Shown here: positions 61,672 to 64,000 of the stretch, piece after piece | How positions within the stretch are numbered: position 1 is the stretch's first letter | Layout: each line of letters begins with the position of its first letter | Notes under the pieces: model-generated | The model's database searches: none | What the model saw: only the letters and a program-made list of their open reading frames with translations | What the model was told of the DNA's origin: nothing | Source of the DNA: Alkalihalobacterium sp048323755 | GTDB taxonomy: Bacteria > Bacillota > Bacilli > Bacillales > Bacillaceae_F | Direction: 5' to 3' | Assembly (NCBI RefSeq): GCF_048323755.1 | Contig: NZ_JBLWFS010000019.1 | Coordinates: forward strand, 18,611-82,610 | DNA length: 64,000 nucleotides | Position numbers and translations under genes: made by a program

Positions 61672-62547
61672 TTATGGATAAATATAAGGCTCTTTTGGTT
61701 TTTCTATAACATCTAACTGCTTGACTCGTATGATTGGAACATCTTCATTACCATGTTTGATCACGTCAAGAATCCCCTTTAAGATTACCCAACTTCCCTC
61801 TGAAATTGCGATTTCTTTTTCAGTTTCCGCTAAAAATCCAATGACTGTCGCATCTGCAACACAGTGTGTAATTAAAAAACGCCCAATGAACAGCTGATTA
61901 GGAGATGAACTCTTTTCTTTTAAAACAAACCCATCCATGACAATTTCTCTACCTTTTACATTTTCAGCATTTTCTGTGATCGCATAAAACTTCTGAGCAA
62001 AACTCGTTTTTTCCATGACAATGACTTGCTCCTCATTCCCGCTCTCAAACAACTCAGCTTCTGCCTGCTCAATAGGTAAACATATTTCTTCATCGATATG
62101 GTTTGTATGTAAATGAAAATGCCCTTCATGATCATCGTGATGTATGTCTTGATTCAAAGACTGCTGTTGCATGAGTGCACCGCGATTCACAGCAATCGAA
62201 GCATCTAATGCTTTTGCAGGTAATAATAGACCTGTAACAACAGGGAGACATATTATCGTATAAATTACTCCGTTACGAACCGTTACTCGATTTGAAAATG
62301 CATCGTCGTGATTGCATCCCCATGGACCACAATTTTCATGGATGTCCTTTCCTTTGTTAGTACTCCAAATACGTGGAACTTGAATAAAGAAGAGAAACAA
62401 AAACAAAATAGATGCCACTTGGCTAAACTCAATATATTTAGGATTAATATATTGGGCAATCTCATCAAAGTAGTGCAATTTGAAAAGAAAACCAGCAAAG
62501 CTTAATAATATGATTGCTCTAATTGCTTGATGAATATAAAAATACAT
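61672..62547 (-). CDS. TIGR03943 family membrane protein, His-rich paralogue
   Basis: Second member of the family found at 35311-36249 (about 291 residues from the ATG at 62547). It has N-terminal membrane helices, the conserved GRFLITHCVADATVIGF motif (His in place of one Cys of the first copy), and IPIIRVKQLDVIEKP at the end. Unlike the first copy it carries a His-rich stretch (HHDDHEGHFHLHTNH, about 136-150) and a CGPWGCNHDD loop, suggesting metal binding. It follows its partner permease with a 15-base gap. Metal role is inference. Confidence 0.82.
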   Translation of the reverse strand: MYFYIHQAIRAIILLSFAGFLFKLHYFDEIAQYINPKYIEFSQVASILFLFLFFIQVPRIWSTNKGKDIHENCGPWGCNHDDAFSNRVTVRNGVIYTIICLPVVTGLLLPAKALDASIAVNRGALMQQQSLNQDIHHDDHEGHFHLHTNHIDEEICLPIEQAEAELFESGNEEQVIVMEKTSFAQKFYAITENAENVKGREIVMDGFVLKEKSSSPNQLFIGRFLITHCVADATVIGFLAETEKEIAISEGSWVILKGILDVIKHGNEDVPIIRVKQLDVIEKPKEPYIYP

Positions 62548-62562
62548 TATCTCTACCACCCT

Positions 62563-63561
62563 TTATAAAAATGGATGAACGATCATTAATACGCCTAACA
62601 CTGTCCCTGTAATGAGTAGCATTAATACGATCACAAAACGAAAACGGAATACTGCTAGTAACATCAAAGAGTTTTTCAAATCAAGCATCGGCCCATAAAT
62701 CAGAAATCCTAGTAATGAAGTTTGCGGAAATAGATGGCGAAATGAAGCAGCGATAAAAGCATCGGCTTCCGAACATAAGGAAAGTAAAAAGGCAAGTCCC
62801 ATCATGACGACCGTCGACATAAGAATACCTTCCCCTAGTCCTAGTAATGATGCTGATGAGACATACGTTTGGATAAAAGCAGCCAATAGTGCACCAATCA
62901 TTAAATATTTCCCCATCTCAAAAAATTCATCGACTGAATGATGACACATCGACTTTAACCGTTCAAACAAAGGTTGCTTTTGACTATTTTCAATTGGCAT
63001 AGTAGCATGGGACCTTTTAAACTGACTTCCTTTGTAAAGCACACTAATAACGGCGCAAATGATAAGTGCAATCACTAGTCCCAATCCCATTCGTAATAAA
63101 GCTATTCGCAAGTCATTCCCAAAGGCCATATAGGTTGAACCAACGACGATTGGGTTAATTAATGGTCCTGTTAAAAGGAAACCAACCCCAGCAAATATAG
63201 GAACACCTTTTGCTACTAAACGACGTACGATTGGAACAATCCCACATTCACACGCAGGAAAAAGAGCTCCAATAAAACAACTCGCTACGACTGCGAGTAC
63301 TCGATTTTTAGGTATCCATCGACGTATATGTTCCTCAGTTATAAAGACTTGGATTAGCCCTGCAATAAATACACCAATTAAAACGAAAGGGATTGCTTCT
63401 ATTAAGATACTTAAAAATATGGTGTTAAATATCAGTAAAGAAGCGGGCAAACCTTGTCCTTGTTCAGCCAAAGCAGGACTATAAAAAATAAAAAAAGATA
63501 CCAGGCCAAGCAAAATAAATCCCGTAATCTCAACTAAATAGGGGTTCATACCTTTTTGCAT
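62563..63561 (-). CDS. Permease of the UPF0718/COG0701 family, second copy
   Basis: Membrane protein (332 residues, about eight helices), homologous to the permease at 34270-35289. The signature FPACECGIVPIVRRLVAKG (about 100-118), GVGFLLTGPLINPIVVGST and SLCSEADAFIAASF and GPMLDLKNSLML are all present. It leads a two-gene operon with the His-rich TIGR03943 protein. No Zur-like palindrome is visible in the short upstream segment, which is bounded by a repeat element at 63585. Substrate unknown. Confidence 0.84.
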   Translation of the reverse strand: MQKGMNPYLVEITGFILLGLVSFFIFYSPALAEQGQGLPASLLIFNTIFLSILIEAIPFVLIGVFIAGLIQVFITEEHIRRWIPKNRVLAVVASCFIGALFPACECGIVPIVRRLVAKGVPIFAGVGFLLTGPLINPIVVGSTYMAFGNDLRIALLRMGLGLVIALIICAVISVLYKGSQFKRSHATMPIENSQKQPLFERLKSMCHHSVDEFFEMGKYLMIGALLAAFIQTYVSSASLLGLGEGILMSTVVMMGLAFLLSLCSEADAFIAASFRHLFPQTSLLGFLIYGPMLDLKNSLMLLAVFRFRFVIVLMLLITGTVLGVLMIVHPFL

Positions 63562-63584
63562 ATAAAGTATCCTCCAAATTAATT

Positions 63585-63757
63585 CATTATTAGAGGTTGT
63601 TCAAAAGGTCCGGGAAAAATCTCTCTCGAATTTCTTCGTCAGCTTGCTCTTCCGCGCTTCACGTATTAACACCATACGCTCCAGTTCTCGGCGACTGCGC
63701 ATTCTCGAACTTCTCGGATCTTTTTGTCCTCCTTTTTGAACACACATTATTAGAGGT
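63585..63757. mobile_element. MITE-like element flanked by a 13-bp direct repeat
   Basis: An element of 147 bases (63598-63744) begins TGTTCAAAAGG and ends CCTTTTTGAACA, i.e. with inverted terminal repeats. It is bounded on both sides by CATTATTAGAGGT (63585-63597 and 63745-63757), which looks like a target-site duplication. It contains no coding frame of note. Similar TGTTCAAAA-ended elements occur widely in Bacillus genomes. Confidence 0.7.
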
Positions 63758-63831
63758 ATATGCGGACAAGACTGGAACATTCCTACAAAAAAGAATAGTT
63801 CTGATTTAGGGTCTTTCCTTATCTAAATTTT

Positions 63832-64000
63832 AAGCGCTGTTAAAGAGTATTGTTGATTTTGGGCCATTCTGAAAAAATAACATGAAATTATTGGAGAAAA
63901 TGCATTTTCTCGTTCATTTCATGTTATTTTTTCAACCTTTCAGTTCCTGAAAGGCGTGTGAAATTAACATTTCACACGATGAGCCCAAAATCAACGGATA
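63832..64000 (+). repeat. Hairpin repeat, extended form, running off the window end
   Basis: Begins AAGCGCTGTTAAAG and ends with the hairpin CGTGTGAAATT/ATTTCACACG and AAAATCAACGGATA, the same blocks as the compact copy at 40925-40990 (opposite strand). Between them are about 105 extra bases with three inverted repeats: GTTGATTTTGGGC (63852-63864) with GCCCAAAATCAAC (63983-63995), AAATAACATGAAAT with ATTTCATGTTATTT, and GAGAAAATGCATTTTCTC. The element may continue past the window. Confidence 0.75.

Overview
The window is a chromosomal segment of a low-GC, endospore-forming Firmicute of the family Bacillaceae. The evidence is a complete spoIIA (spoIIAA-spoIIAB-sigF) operon, a spoVA operon, dacF and spoIIM, plus gene order that closely follows the ypuI-scpBA-rib-ppiB-lysA-spoVA-sigF-dacF-pdp-pnp-deoB-xerD-fur-spoIIM-nudF block of Bacillus subtilis. 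The carotenoid gene cluster points to a pigmented species. I cannot name the species. I see no rRNA, tRNA, CRISPR array, prophage or complete insertion sequence.

Region by region. 0.1-4.5 kb: a DUF2935 gene, ypuI, an orphan gene, the condensin partners scpB/scpA, a DUF309 gene and ribT. 4.9-9.0 kb: the riboflavin operon ribD-ribE-ribBA-ribH with an FMN riboswitch; a dispersed repeat lies inside its leader. 9.1-12.8 kb: ppiB, a NlpC/P60-LysM wall hydrolase and lysA under a lysine riboswitch. 12.9-21.1 kb: sporulation block (spoVAF to spoVAA, sigF, spoIIAB, spoIIAA, dacF). 21.2-30.0 kb: nucleoside catabolism (pdp, two tandem purine nucleoside phosphorylases, deoB), xerD, yqzK, fur with its own Fur box, spoIIM, endonuclease Q and nudF. 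30.1 kb: a 43-codon gene that I read as mciZ, the sporulation inhibitor of FtsZ, converging on a DUF3866 gene.

From 30 kb onward the B. subtilis order is lost. 31.4-36.5 kb: a ResA-like thioredoxin, uppP, and a metal-linked locus (COG0523 GTPase divergent from a permease/TIGR03943 pair, with a Zur-like palindrome over the GTPase promoter). 36.5-44.3 kb: stand-alone trpB, cimA, a thiolase, a cstA operon with a CC/Se-motif protein, and a PTS IIA protein. 44.5-47 kb: guanine-riboswitch-controlled xpt and an NCS2 permease. 47-55.1 kb: two convergent carotenoid operons (cruF-acyltransferase-glycosyltransferase-desaturase and desaturase-desaturase-crtM). 55.2-58.6 kb: a second guanine-riboswitch permease, an MFS exporter and a small PC4-like protein. 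59-61.5 kb: a zinc-ribbon membrane protein and an HtrA-like protease. 61.6-63.6 kb: a second TIGR03943/permease pair. The last 400 bases are small repeat elements.

The most interesting signal is that both carotenoid operons carry the same triple 11-bp direct repeat at their promoters, an arrangement like that bound by B12-dependent light sensors of the CarH/LitR family. Other notable points are a purine nucleoside phosphorylase paralogue with swapped base-recognition residues, compact and extended versions of one hairpin repeat, and a repeat inserted between the FMN riboswitch terminator and ribD. Functions come from reading the protein sequences against known families; no database search was run.
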